A stretch of DNA of 64,000 nt from Gluconacetobacter sacchari (lineage in GTDB: Bacteria > Pseudomonadota > Alphaproteobacteria > Acetobacterales > Acetobacteraceae): NCBI RefSeq assembly GCF_014174255.1, contig NZ_JABEQJ010000017.1:1-64000 (forward strand), written 5' to 3'. Made by a program: the position numbers and the translations under genes. Positions 8,022-17,258 of this stretch are shown here, piece after piece; position 1 is the first letter of the stretch; every line of letters starts with the position of its first letter. The notes beneath the pieces are model-generated. The model saw only the letters and a program-made list of their open reading frames with translations. It was not told the origin of the DNA and did not search any database.

Positions 8022-8828
8022 TTATGGTGAGACTTTAAGGCGATAGCGGGGCGCCGGTGTACCATTTTGAAATCCCGGCTGGAGTGCCAGTCGTGCTTTG
8101 TCATAGGCCTTCCATTGATCCTCATCGACCAGCGGCGGGATCGTCACATCCTCGCGCCGGTCAAAACCGACCAACGCTGCGTCCACCAGGTCATATACGT
8201 CCATTACGACTTGAGGTGGGAACATACCGATATCCATCCCACTCCTTTCCCAGACTTCCGTGCGAGTAACCGCGGGCAGCAAAGCCTGAACGTATACGCC
8301 TTTCGGACCGAGTTGCAGACCAAGCCAGCGACTGAACGTCAGTAGGTAAGCCTTGCTGCCATTATAGGCGCCATCCAGCAATTCGCTGACCAACGCAAGA
8401 ACAGAGGCAACATTCACGATCGCGCCTTGTCCCCGTTCGGCAAAGGCATTGCCAGCCGCCGTCGCAAGACGCGTCGGAGCAGTCACGTTCAGCGCGATCA
8501 GCCGCTCCACGTCGGCTGCGGGAGCCGTGAGGACGCTCCCCGTGAGCGCCATACCCGCGTTGTTAACGAGCAGGTCGATCGCGGAATCGCCGCGCAGGCG
8601 ATCCTCGACGCGCGCTACATCCTGACTTTTTGTGAGGTCCGCGCCGACTACGTCCACCTTACGAGACGTCTCAGCGGTCAGGCGTCGCGCGAGTTCCTCC
8701 ATTCGCTCGACGTTGCGCGCGACGAGAACGAGGTCATAGCCCCGACGGGCGAGACGATCGGCGTAGGCCGCTCCGATCCCGCTGGATGCCCCGGTGACAA
8801 GGGCTGTTTTGCGTGAAGTTTCGGTCAT
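8022..8828 (-). CDS. Short-chain dehydrogenase/reductase
   Basis: A 268-residue classical SDR with the nucleotide-binding TGASSGIG motif, the structural NNAG motif (LLVNNAGMAL), and Ser in VNVASV before the YNGSK active site (Tyr, Lys). The substrate cannot be told from sequence. It is divergent from an HxlR regulator with a perfect palindrome between them, the usual layout for an oxidoreductase controlled by its HxlR neighbour in response to electrophiles or aromatic compounds (inference). It ends at a terminator, so it appears monocistronic. Confidence 0.88.
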   Translation of the reverse strand: MTETSRKTALVTGASSGIGAAYADRLARRGYDLVLVARNVERMEELARRLTAETSRKVDVVGADLTKSQDVARVEDRLRGDSAIDLLVNNAGMALTGSVLTAPAADVERLIALNVTAPTRLATAAGNAFAERGQGAIVNVASVLALVSELLDGAYNGSKAYLLTFSRWLGLQLGPKGVYVQALLPAVTRTEVWERSGMDIGMFPPQVVMDVYDLVDAALVGFDRREDVTIPPLVDEDQWKAYDKARLALQPGFQNGTPAPRYRLKVSP

Positions 8829-8840
8829 GAGAGTTCTCCA

Positions 8841-8863
8841 GTCACTTGCAGAATGCAAGTGAC
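8841..8863. promoter_or_regulatory. Palindromic operator between SDR and HxlR genes
   Basis: Perfect inverted repeat GTCACTTGCA-N3-TGCAAGTGAC. A further half site (GACTTGCA) overlaps the right arm at 8861-8868. It lies 12 bp upstream of the SDR start and 35 bp upstream of the HxlR start, well placed for repression of both genes by a dimeric winged-helix protein. Confidence 0.75.
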
Positions 8864-8898
8864 TTGCACATCAATAGCCACCTCGCTATCAATATGCA

Positions 8899-9348
8899 AT
8901 GGACTGCGAAAAAATCTCTGGCGGAAAATGCGCCATCGCCCATGGGGTCGCCCGCGTCGGGGATGCGTGGAGCATGATGATTCTGCGTGATGCGGGGCTG
9001 GGCTTTTCGCGCTTCGACGAGTTCCATAAAAGCCTTGGTATCGCGCCCAACATCCTCACACGCCGTCTCGCAATGCTCGTCAATCAGGGGCTTCTCGAGC
9101 GTCGGCAGTATTGCGATCGTCCTCCGAGAGACGAGTTTGTGCTTACTGAGGCGGGACGAGATTACCTGCCCATCCTGCACGCGCTCGGTGCCTGGACCCA
9201 ACGGCATTTCGCTGATCGTCGGTTCAGCCGACTGGTGGACACACAGAGTGACGCACACGTTGAGCCTGTCGTCGTAGACCGTGCAACGGGCCGCCCCACC
9301 AGGGACATGGCATTACGACTCGAAGAGCCGGACCTCTCGAAGCGATAA
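8899..9348 (+). CDS. HxlR-family transcriptional regulator
   Basis: A 149-residue winged-helix HxlR protein with the typical N-terminal Cys (MDCEKISGGKCAIAHGVARVGDAWSMMILRDAG). The HTH lies around residues 38-65 (FSRFDEFHKSLGIAPNILTRRLAMLVNQGLL), followed by the wing (RPPRDEFVLTEAGRDYLPIL). The family often senses electrophiles through that Cys. It is divergent from the SDR gene and probably controls it through the palindrome at 8841-8863. Confidence 0.9.
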   Translation: MDCEKISGGKCAIAHGVARVGDAWSMMILRDAGLGFSRFDEFHKSLGIAPNILTRRLAMLVNQGLLERRQYCDRPPRDEFVLTEAGRDYLPILHALGAWTQRHFADRRFSRLVDTQSDAHVEPVVVDRATGRPTRDMALRLEEPDLSKR

Positions 9349-9358
9349 ATCCCCGCCC

Positions 9359-10618
9359 TCATTCTCGCCAGCGCCGAAACACGACGGAGGCGTTCACACC
9401 GCCGAATCCGAAACCATTCGAAATGGCATAATCAAAACACTTTTTCCGAGATTCAGGCCCTACAAGATCGAGTCCCTCCGCCAGCGGGTCCGGGCGGCTC
9501 AGATTCAGCGTCGGCGGCATGAGCTGATCGCCCAGCGCCATGACAGTGAAGATTGCCTCGACCCCGCCGGCGGCTCCGAGCAAATGGCCAGTCGCGGATT
9601 TCGTGGCGCTGATAGCCGGGCCGCCACCTTCCCCGAATACAGCGCGGATCGCGGCCAGTTCTCCACGATCTCCGACCGGCGTCGAAGTCGCATGGGCGTT
9701 CAGATGCCCGATCAGTCGCGGAGAGACGGCCGCCTGATCAAGCGCCGCGCGCATTGCCTCCGCGGCACCTGCGCCGTCTTCTGGTCCAGCCGTCAGATGG
9801 TAAGCATCCGCGCTCGTTCCGTAACCGACGAGTTCAGCAAGCGGTCGCGCGCCACGCGCCAGCGCGTGATCCAACCGCTCAACGACAAGAATGCCTGCGC
9901 CTTCCCCCATCACAAATCCGTCCCGCCCCTGATCGAAAGGGCGTGATGCCTGCTCAGGCCGGTCATTGTAGCCAGTTGACAAGGCACGGGCCGCCGCAAA
10001 GCCTCCAAGGCTCACCCGATCGATCGCCGCCTCCGATCCACCGGCTAAGGCGATGTCCGCCTCGCCCGCACGAATCAGGCGCGCCGCGTCACCCAATGCC
10101 TGGACACCGGCTGCACATGCAGTCGCGGGGGCTCCGATCGGTCCCTTGAAGCTATTCCGGATCGACACCCATCCCGCCGCAAGATTGACCAAGAAGGATG
10201 GAACCGTGAAGGGAGAAAGCTTGTCAGCTCCCCGTAATTCGACCGTCCGCACGGCATTGGCTATCGCGCCGAAGCCGCCGATTCCAGACGCGATGACGGT
10301 CGCGGTCCGTAGTTTTTCCTGCTCCGTTCGCGGATTCCAGCCGGCCTGACCCAGCGCTTCCTGCGCCGCGCCCAGAGCAAACTGAATAAAGCGATCCATT
10401 TTCTTGCGGTCCTTGACCGGGATCGTCTCCTCAATGTTGAAACCCGCGTCATCGGCGCGCCCCGGCACGAAACCGGCGATCTGGCAATCGACGCCGCGCG
10501 CGAAATCCTCGGCAACGCGCTGGATACCCGACTGACCGCGCAAAAGGCGGCGCCAGACCGCGTCCACACCGCAGCCGAGCGGAGATACGATACCCATACC
10601 AGTTATAACAATTCGCAT
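9359..10618 (-). CDS. fabF: Beta-ketoacyl-ACP synthase II (FabF-like), last gene of the efflux operon
   Basis: A 419-residue KAS II condensing enzyme. Cys168 in GAPATACAAG is the acyl-accepting nucleophile, and His in LNAHATSTPVGD (about 309) and SATGHLLGAAGG (about 346) completes the Cys-His-His triad, so it should be active. It would extend acyl-ACP with malonyl-ACP. It is not in a fatty-acid cluster: no acpP, fabG or fabD is near, and it follows the RND permease by 46 bp in the same direction. A lone condensing enzyme co-transcribed with an efflux pump suggests a spare or inhibitor-resistant target, or a lipid-modifying role. Both are inference. Confidence 0.88.
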   Translation of the reverse strand: MRIVITGMGIVSPLGCGVDAVWRRLLRGQSGIQRVAEDFARGVDCQIAGFVPGRADDAGFNIEETIPVKDRKKMDRFIQFALGAAQEALGQAGWNPRTEQEKLRTATVIASGIGGFGAIANAVRTVELRGADKLSPFTVPSFLVNLAAGWVSIRNSFKGPIGAPATACAAGVQALGDAARLIRAGEADIALAGGSEAAIDRVSLGGFAAARALSTGYNDRPEQASRPFDQGRDGFVMGEGAGILVVERLDHALARGARPLAELVGYGTSADAYHLTAGPEDGAGAAEAMRAALDQAAVSPRLIGHLNAHATSTPVGDRGELAAIRAVFGEGGGPAISATKSATGHLLGAAGGVEAIFTVMALGDQLMPPTLNLSRPDPLAEGLDLVGPESRKKCFDYAISNGFGFGGVNASVVFRRWRE

Positions 10619-10664
10619 GATATTCTTTCTGAATTCGGTAAGCGGGTGCCCGACCGCGACGCGT

Positions 10665-13600
10665 CTATGTGGGGCCAGTCGCAACCATGGTTTCTTCATC
10701 TTCGGGCCGGATGCGATACCAGATTGCATAGAGCGCCGGCAGGAACATCAGGATCAGCCCCGTGCCGGCCGCCGTGCCGCCGATCAGCGTATAGGCCAGC
10801 GATCCCCAGAACACCGATTCCGTCAGCGGGATAAAGGCCAGCACCGCCGCCAGCGCCGTCAGGATGACCGGGCGGGCACGCTGCACGGTCGCCTCGACCA
10901 CCGCATGGAACGGATCGAGCCCCGCCGCCTGATTGACCTTGATCTGTCCGATCAGAATCAACGTGTTGCGCATCAGGATGCCCGACAGGCCGATCAGGCC
11001 CAGGATCGCGTTGAAGCCGAACGGCTGATGAAAGATCAGCAGGGTCGGCACGGTCCCGATCAGCCCCAGCGGGGCCGTCAGGAACACCATGAACATGCCG
11101 GAGATGGACCGGGTCTCGAACACCAGGACGATCAGGGTCAGCAGGACCATCACCGGAAAGATCGGCACCAGGGCCTTGTTTGCCTTTCCGGATTCTTCCG
11201 CGTTGCCGCCGGCCTCAATACGATAGCCGGGGGGCAGCGTCGCACGGACCGGCGCCAAAGCCTGATCGACCTCCGCCGTGACCTGCGGCGGTTGCAGGTT
11301 TTCGTCGATATCGCTCTGTACCGTGATCGTCGGTATCCGGTCGCGCCGACGCAGGATAGGGTCTTCGGCACGGATCTCGACATGACCGATCTGGCTGAGC
11401 GGTATCAATTGGCCCGTGCGGTTGCTGATGGTCATGTCACCCAGCTTCGCCGGGTCCAGACGATCGGGTCCCGCGCTGCGAACCACGAGATCGACGGTCC
11501 GGACGTCCTCGCGAACCTGCGTGACCGGCAGGCCCAGTAGCAGGAACTGGATCTGTTCGGATGCTTCCTGGGGGGACAGGCCGATCAGTTGCAGGCGCGC
11601 CTGATCCAGCACGAAATGCGCCGTCGGTACGCGCTCACCCCAATCGGTATTGACGTCACGTGTATGGGGATTATTCCGCATGATTGTGCCGAGCTGGGCC
11701 GCGATATCGCGCACCCGATCCACATCGGGTCCCATGACACGGAACATGACCGGGAAATGGGTGTAGGGGCCGAAGACGAACTGCGTCACGCGGATCCGGG
11801 CTTCAGGCGCCATCCCCTGGGCCACGGCTTGCCGCATACGATCGCGCAAGCGGTCGCGATCCTGCGCACTCGGTGTCAGGACGACGATCTTCGCAAAGGA
11901 AGGGTCGGGCAGTTCCGGGTTGTACGCCAGGAAGAAACGCGGTGCGCCGGCACCCACATAACTGGTGACGATCCTTGCCTCAGGCTGTGTCTTCAACCAC
12001 GCCTCCACACGGGCCGTGACCCGCGTGGTGGTTTCGATACTGGTGCCCTCCGGCATCTGCACCTCGGCCAGCAGTTCCGGGCGGTCCGAACTGGGGAAGA
12101 ATTGCTGCCGAACAGAGCCCATCCCGATGAAGGCAAGCAGGAACAACGCCAGCACCGCTCCCCCGACCATGAACTTGCGGCGCACGACCCACACGACCAG
12201 GCGCCGGAAGCGACGGTAATTGGGCGTGGCGTAGATATGTTCGTAGGCGCCATCGACCCGCTTGATATCCGGCAACAGCTTGACGCCGAGATAGGGCGTG
12301 AACACCACGGCCACGAACCAGGAGGTCAGCAGTGCATAGCCGACGATCCAGAAAATGTTGCCGGCATACTCGCCGGCGGTCGAGCGCGCGAAGCCGACCG
12401 GGGTGAAACCGATGATCGTGACCAGCGTGCCGGCCAGCATCGGAGCCGCCGTGTGGCTCCAGGCATAGGCGGCGGCCTTCGTGCGTTCGTACCCTTCCTC
12501 CAGCTTCACCACCATCATTTCGATCGCGATGATCGCGTCATCGACCAGAAGACCCAGCGAGATGATCAGCGCTCCCAGCGTGATGCGATCCAGCGCCCGC
12601 CCGGTCACCAGCATGATGACCATCACGATCGACAGTGTCAGCGGCACAGCAGCCGCAACGACGATGCCGACCCGCCAGCCCAGGCTGACCAGGCTGACAA
12701 CCATCACCACCGCGAGCGCCACGAAGAATTTCAGCATGAACTCGCCAACGGCGGCATGAATGATGCCGGCCTGATCGACAATTTTCGTCAATGTAACCCC
12801 AACGGGCAGCCCTGCTCCCAGCGTCTTCTCTGCGGCGGCCAGGGACTGTCCGAGCTTCAGCCCATTCCAGTGATCCTGCATCACGACGTTCAGGATGAGC
12901 GTCTGCTGCCCGCTATGACGGACGAGATAGGTCGGCGGGTCCTCATACCCCCGCTCCACCGTCGCGATGTCCGAGATCTTGAAAGCCCTGCCGCCCGCCG
13001 CGATGGGGATGTCGCGAATTTTCTCCAGGTCGTCCAGCGCGCCGTCCAGCCGCACGAAGACCTGCGGGCCATGTGTATCGATCGAGCCGGCGGCCGTCAC
13101 CGCATTCTGACGCTGAAGTGCCGCGAACACGTCCTGGGCGCTGATCCCGAGCGTGACCAGTCTGGCATTGGAAAAATTGACGAAGATCTGCTCCGGCCGT
13201 TCTCCGACAATATCGACCTTGCGCACGCCCGGCACATGCAGCAGGCGCTGCCGCACCGTTTCCGCCTGACGGACCAGCAGGCGTTCGGGCAATCCATGAC
13301 CGTCCAGCGCATAGACCGCAAAATCGACATCGGAATATTCGTCATTAACGAACGGTCCCTGCACGCCTTTCGGCAGAAGGGGCATGGTGTCGTACAGCTT
13401 CTTGCGCGTCTGGTAGAATTGCTCGGGAACGGCGGCAGGCGGCGTGTTGTCCCTGAGCGTAACCATCATCAGCGCCAGGCCCGGCCGGGTCAATGTTTCC
13501 ACCCGGTCGTACCATTGCAGTTCCTGCACGCGCTTTTCCAGCGGATCGGCCACCAGATCCTGCATTTCCTGCGCCGTGGCACCCGGCCAGACAGCGGTCG

Positions 13601-13748
13601 CCGTCAGGGTCTTGACCGTAAAAGGCGGATCCTCGGCACGGCCGAGACTGAAGAACGCGTAGGCGCCAGACAAAGCCAGTGCCACGATCAGGAACAATGT
13701 GATCCCGCGCTCGCGCACCGCGAGGGCGGACAGGTTGAATCCGCTCAT
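10665..13748 (-). CDS. RND efflux transporter, inner-membrane permease (AcrB/HAE family)
   Basis: A 1027-residue RND permease with the normal two-half layout. The first membrane helix is near residue 15-30, a large periplasmic loop follows, then a helix cluster at about 340-550 with the proton-relay region GLLVDDAIIAIEMMV. A second loop and a final helix cluster end with FLPALYAIWY. It forms the proton-driven core of a tripartite pump with the adaptor encoded just upstream (4-bp ATGA overlap) and, probably, the outer-membrane factor at 15675-17150. Substrate is unknown. Confidence 0.92.
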   Translation of the reverse strand: MSGFNLSALAVRERGITLFLIVALALSGAYAFFSLGRAEDPPFTVKTLTATAVWPGATAQEMQDLVADPLEKRVQELQWYDRVETLTRPGLALMMVTLRDNTPPAAVPEQFYQTRKKLYDTMPLLPKGVQGPFVNDEYSDVDFAVYALDGHGLPERLLVRQAETVRQRLLHVPGVRKVDIVGERPEQIFVNFSNARLVTLGISAQDVFAALQRQNAVTAAGSIDTHGPQVFVRLDGALDDLEKIRDIPIAAGGRAFKISDIATVERGYEDPPTYLVRHSGQQTLILNVVMQDHWNGLKLGQSLAAAEKTLGAGLPVGVTLTKIVDQAGIIHAAVGEFMLKFFVALAVVMVVSLVSLGWRVGIVVAAAVPLTLSIVMVIMLVTGRALDRITLGALIISLGLLVDDAIIAIEMMVVKLEEGYERTKAAAYAWSHTAAPMLAGTLVTIIGFTPVGFARSTAGEYAGNIFWIVGYALLTSWFVAVVFTPYLGVKLLPDIKRVDGAYEHIYATPNYRRFRRLVVWVVRRKFMVGGAVLALFLLAFIGMGSVRQQFFPSSDRPELLAEVQMPEGTSIETTTRVTARVEAWLKTQPEARIVTSYVGAGAPRFFLAYNPELPDPSFAKIVVLTPSAQDRDRLRDRMRQAVAQGMAPEARIRVTQFVFGPYTHFPVMFRVMGPDVDRVRDIAAQLGTIMRNNPHTRDVNTDWGERVPTAHFVLDQARLQLIGLSPQEASEQIQFLLLGLPVTQVREDVRTVDLVVRSAGPDRLDPAKLGDMTISNRTGQLIPLSQIGHVEIRAEDPILRRRDRIPTITVQSDIDENLQPPQVTAEVDQALAPVRATLPPGYRIEAGGNAEESGKANKALVPIFPVMVLLTLIVLVFETRSISGMFMVFLTAPLGLIGTVPTLLIFHQPFGFNAILGLIGLSGILMRNTLILIGQIKVNQAAGLDPFHAVVEATVQRARPVILTALAAVLAFIPLTESVFWGSLAYTLIGGTAAGTGLILMFLPALYAIWYRIRPEDEETMVATGPT

Positions 13749-14845
13749 TGCATCGCGACCTTTGTCGAGGCGATCTGGACACGCTCGCCGATATGCAACT
13801 CGTGACCGCCGGCCGCCGCGATCAGCATGCCCGGGCGAAGATCCGCACCGGGAACGACCGTCGCCGTCTCCTCGCCGATATGTGCGATCTGTACCGGATG
13901 AAAGCTGACCGTCGATGCCCGGCCATCCACGCTCCAGACGCCGGGCCCCTTGCCCTCGTCATCGACGGCGCCCAACGGTACGACGAGCGCGGTCGGATCG
14001 TCGCTGGCTTCAGGCAGGTGGACACGCACCGTCGCCCCCAGCGGCGCGTCCGCGCCTGGCCCGTCCATGACGTAACGGGCCTCGAACGTGCGGGTACGCG
14101 GGTCGGCGGCGTCGGACAATTGCCGCAGATGCGCGGACACACGGGAACCCTCGTCATACAGTTCGGCTTCCGCCGCGGAATGCAGGATCGGACGCACCCC
14201 TTCCGGCAGGTCGATTGCGGCCTCGCGCGGGCCGGCATGTGCCAGCACGATCACGGTCTGGCCGGCCGCGACGACATGCCCCGGTTCCGCCAGGGTCTGG
14301 ACGACGACACCGTCTTCATCCGCCCGCAGCAGGGAATAATCGTCCTGGTTGCGGGCGATCTTCTCCTGCGCGATCGCCGCATCCAGTTGCGCGCGGGCGC
14401 TGTCCGCTGCGGCTTTCACCTGATCGTAGGCCGAGGCTGCCACAGCACCGGTCGCGACTAGACCGCGATAACGGCGCTCATCGGCGGCCGCCTGGACCCA
14501 GCGGGCATGCAACGATGCGACGCCGCCGATTTGGGTCGTCACGGCATGGAGATAATCCGTCGGGTCCAAACGCATCAGCACTTGCCCTTTGGACACAGTC
14601 TGCCCGGTGTCGACCAGGCGTTCGACGATCTTGCCGGAAACGCGAAAGCCTAGATCACTTTGGACTCGGGCCGCTACGACCCCTGTGTAGACATGCTCGG
14701 CTGTCGTTGCGGACTCGATCCGCACCGTCTCCACGATACGTTCAGCCGTGCGCGGATCAGGATCATCTTTGGGCTTGCAGGCCGACAGCCCGAATGCGGT
14801 GCAGATGCCGGCCGCTGCAAGAAGGGATAGGCGTGTTCCAGCCAT
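13745..14845 (-). CDS. RND periplasmic adaptor (membrane fusion lipoprotein)
   Basis: A 366-residue HlyD/AcrA-type adaptor. The signal peptide ends in the lipobox LSAC (Cys23), so it is a lipoprotein. It has paired lipoyl halves (DLGFRVSGKIVERLVDTGQTVSKGQVLMRLDPTDY and DGVVVQTLAEPGHVVAAGQTVIVLA), a coiled-coil hairpin between them, then beta-barrel and membrane-proximal parts. It is the first gene of the adaptor-RND-fabF operon. Its promoter overlaps a TetR operator (14888-14911). Confidence 0.92.
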   Translation of the reverse strand: MAGTRLSLLAAAGICTAFGLSACKPKDDPDPRTAERIVETVRIESATTAEHVYTGVVAARVQSDLGFRVSGKIVERLVDTGQTVSKGQVLMRLDPTDYLHAVTTQIGGVASLHARWVQAAADERRYRGLVATGAVAASAYDQVKAAADSARAQLDAAIAQEKIARNQDDYSLLRADEDGVVVQTLAEPGHVVAAGQTVIVLAHAGPREAAIDLPEGVRPILHSAAEAELYDEGSRVSAHLRQLSDAADPRTRTFEARYVMDGPGADAPLGATVRVHLPEASDDPTALVVPLGAVDDEGKGPGVWSVDGRASTVSFHPVQIAHIGEETATVVPGADLRPGMLIAAAGGHELHIGERVQIASTKVAMQ

Positions 14846-14887
14846 GTTCGGGCTCCCAACGGGTTTGGAAGCCCAAATTGTACACGA

Positions 14888-14911
14888 GTGACCGTATTGT
14901 CAATTGGTCAC
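14888..14911. promoter_or_regulatory. TetR operator 1, over the adaptor promoter
   Basis: GTGAC and GTCAC arms enclose 14 bp (24-bp span). On the minus strand a TTGACA -35 lies between the arms and a TACAAT -10 lies 15 nt beyond, so binding would block the promoter. The same arms and spacing recur at 15601-15624. Confidence 0.7.
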
Positions 14912-14930
14912 ATAAAGCCACGCGCTAAAT

Positions 14931-15539
14931 TCACGGCGCGAGGCTTCTCAAGACGAGACTGGCCAGCGTCGCCGCATCATCGTCCAGCGTGTCCATGTGC
15001 TGTTCGAGCAGGAGAGGGTGATAGATCGACTGCAGGACCAGCATGATAGCGTGACAGGTCTCGTCAACGGGCGTCTTGCGCTCGAACTCGCCGCCCTCGC
15101 GACCTTCATGGATCAGACGCTCCACCATGCCACGCAATGCCTCGACAAAGCTCCTGGAAGACGTCCACTCCTCCTCCACTGCCGAATAGACGATGTCGTG
15201 CAGCTTACGCTCATGAGAAAACAGCGCGACGGTATTGCGCGCCAACGCAAGGAAAACCCGGCGCATTCTGTCGGATGCCGACTTGTTATCCTCAATGATT
15301 GCCTGGAGATCCGCGTGCATCTTGCCGTGCTGGAGCGCGCAGATCGCTTCGCCGATCGCCTTCTTCGAGTCGAAGAATTTGTAGATATAGGCTTTCGACA
15401 GACCGATGGCGTCAGCCAGATCCGCCATCGTGGTCTTCTTGTATCCGTAATGCCCGAAATGTTCGATGGCCGCCGTCATGATCTGATCCCGACGTTCATG
15501 ATCGACCGGGCCGCGTTGTCCGCTGCGAGGCGCGCGCAT
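14931..15539 (-). CDS. TetR/AcrR-family repressor of the efflux genes
   Basis: A 202-residue TetR protein. The N-terminal HTH (RDQIMTAAIEHFGHYGYKKTTMADLADAIGLSKAYIYKFFDSKKAI) is followed by a helical ligand domain. It sits between the adaptor operon and the divergent outer-membrane factor, with a matching operator at each promoter. It is therefore very likely the local repressor of the pump and of itself. The inducer is unknown. Confidence 0.9.
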   Translation of the reverse strand: MRAPRSGQRGPVDHERRDQIMTAAIEHFGHYGYKKTTMADLADAIGLSKAYIYKFFDSKKAIGEAICALQHGKMHADLQAIIEDNKSASDRMRRVFLALARNTVALFSHERKLHDIVYSAVEEEWTSSRSFVEALRGMVERLIHEGREGGEFERKTPVDETCHAIMLVLQSIYHPLLLEQHMDTLDDDAATLASLVLRSLAP

Positions 15540-15600
15540 CCTGTTCCTCCTGACTGAAATCCGCCTTCTAGATAGGACGTCGGTTATAAATTGACAACGA

Positions 15601-15624
15601 GTGACGTATGTGTATATCGGTCAC
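15601..15624. promoter_or_regulatory. TetR operator 2, between tetR and the outer-membrane factor
   Basis: Second GTGAC-N14-GTCAC site, with the same 24-bp span as operator 1. On the plus strand it follows a TTGACA (15591-15596) and covers a TATATC -10-like hexamer (16-bp spacing). Confidence 0.7.
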
Positions 15625-15674
15625 TAGACAACGCCGGGACGTCGCGTGTCCGGGCTGATCGAAAGTCGACCACC

Positions 15675-17150
15675 ATGAACCTTTCGCTTCCCGCACCCAA
15701 ACTGAACGCCAATCGCACGAGGCACAGGGGAGTGGCTCCCGCAGTAGCCTTGACCATGACGCTCATGACAACGGCCTGCGCGGTCGGCCCCAACTATCAT
15801 GCACCCGATACGCATCTTCAGCCCTTCCACAGTGCTGCCGCTGTCGACATGCGACAAGTCACCTCGACTCCACCGTTAGATACTTGGTGGGAGGGATTTC
15901 ACGATCCCGAACTAGTCCGCATAGAACAGCGTGTCCTGACCCAGAACCTTGATCTCGCGGCCGCCATAGCGCGCGTCCGCCAATCTCGAGGTGCCGCTGA
16001 GGCCGCCACGGCGCGCCTGCTCCCCACTCTGGATTTCAACCCGCAGGCCTCCGCGAACCGGCTGTCGCAGGAGGGGCTGATCGGCCATGTCGTTCGCACC
16101 ATACCGAGCTTTCACCGCGATTATCGCACTTATGACGTAAGTGGCGCTGCGAGCTGGGAAATCGACCTGTTCGGCGGCCTACGACGTGGGCAGGAAGCCG
16201 CACGTGACGAAGCGGAAGCCGCACAAATGGAGCGTGTGGGGGAGCGTATCATGATCGCCGCCGACGCGGCAGACGCCTATTTCCAAATCCGCGGAGATCA
16301 AGCCCGCCTGGCCGTCGCGGAAAAACAGATCACAGTGGACGCCCATCTACTGGAACTGGTGCGTCAACGGCGAACAAGCGGCGTTTCGAATGAGCGGGAA
16401 CTGGCCCAGGCCGAGGCGTTACTGCAATCGGCGCGCCAGACCGTGCCGCTGCTCCGCATCGCACTCGAAGCGCAGCTCAATCGGCTCGACGTACTAATGG
16501 GCGTGCAGCCCGGTACCTATGCCGCCGAACTGGGAACGCCGTCTGAAATTCCGGCCATCCCTGCCATCGGCGGTACCAACAAACCCACGGACGTGCTGCG
16601 CCGCCGACCGGACATTCTGGCTGCTGAACGCAGACTGGCGGCATCAAATGCGAGGATAGGCGCGGCACTCGGCGACTATTACCCCAAGCTCTCTCTTTCG
16701 GGCATCCTCGGCTTTCAAAGCATCAATCCTCAGCATCTATTTACGGCACCGGGATTCCAGGCTGTCGGATCAGGCGCCATTCGCTGGCGGATCTTCGATT
16801 TCGGCAAGATCGACGCCGAGGTACAGCAGGCCCGTGGCGCCAATACCGAGGCCCTGGCGCGCTACCGGTTGACGGTCCTACATGCGGCCGAAGATGTAGA
16901 AAATTCTTTCACGACCCTGGTACAGACGGAGCAACGCAGTGGCGAATTGCAGACTGAAGTCGCCTCGCTGACCCGTGCACGCGATCTTTCCCAACAATCC
17001 TTCCAGGCGGGTGTCATCCCCTTGACTGATGTGCTCGACGCTGACCGGCAGCTTCTCGACTCGCAGGACCAACTGGCCCTTAACCGGGCGAACGCGGGGC
17101 GCGCGGCGGTTAGCTCCTTCAGAGCCTTGGGGGGCGGCTGGCCCACATGA
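15675..17150 (+). CDS. Outer-membrane efflux factor (NodT/OprM family lipoprotein)
   Basis: A 491-residue TolC-like outer-membrane factor. The start MNLSLPAP gives a signal peptide ending in lipobox TTAC, then AVGPNY, the usual start of mature NodT/OprM proteins. Two OEP repeats are visible: PELVRIEQRVLTQNLDLAAAIARVRQSRGA and the KPTDVLRRRPDILAAERRLAASNARIGAALGDYYPKLS block, with helical stretches around them. It would complete the tripartite pump. It is transcribed away from tetR under operator 2. Confidence 0.92.
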   Translation: MNLSLPAPKLNANRTRHRGVAPAVALTMTLMTTACAVGPNYHAPDTHLQPFHSAAAVDMRQVTSTPPLDTWWEGFHDPELVRIEQRVLTQNLDLAAAIARVRQSRGAAEAATARLLPTLDFNPQASANRLSQEGLIGHVVRTIPSFHRDYRTYDVSGAASWEIDLFGGLRRGQEAARDEAEAAQMERVGERIMIAADAADAYFQIRGDQARLAVAEKQITVDAHLLELVRQRRTSGVSNERELAQAEALLQSARQTVPLLRIALEAQLNRLDVLMGVQPGTYAAELGTPSEIPAIPAIGGTNKPTDVLRRRPDILAAERRLAASNARIGAALGDYYPKLSLSGILGFQSINPQHLFTAPGFQAVGSGAIRWRIFDFGKIDAEVQQARGANTEALARYRLTVLHAAEDVENSFTTLVQTEQRSGELQTEVASLTRARDLSQQSFQAGVIPLTDVLDADRQLLDSQDQLALNRANAGRAAVSSFRALGGGWPT

Positions 17151-17258
17151 GAGCGCTGATCAACCGAGCATGGCAGAGGGTTGGCTCGTTTCTCTTCTGC
17201 ATACTTATTACTCTGCTTGTTCGTGGGGCAGAGATATTCGCACGTCTCCGTTCACGTC

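Noticed and set aside
10617-13805. Long plus-strand frames opposite the fabF and RND genes
   Set aside because: Antisense shadows: high GC third positions of the minus-strand genes suppress stops. The proteins are His/Arg/Gln-rich with no domains.
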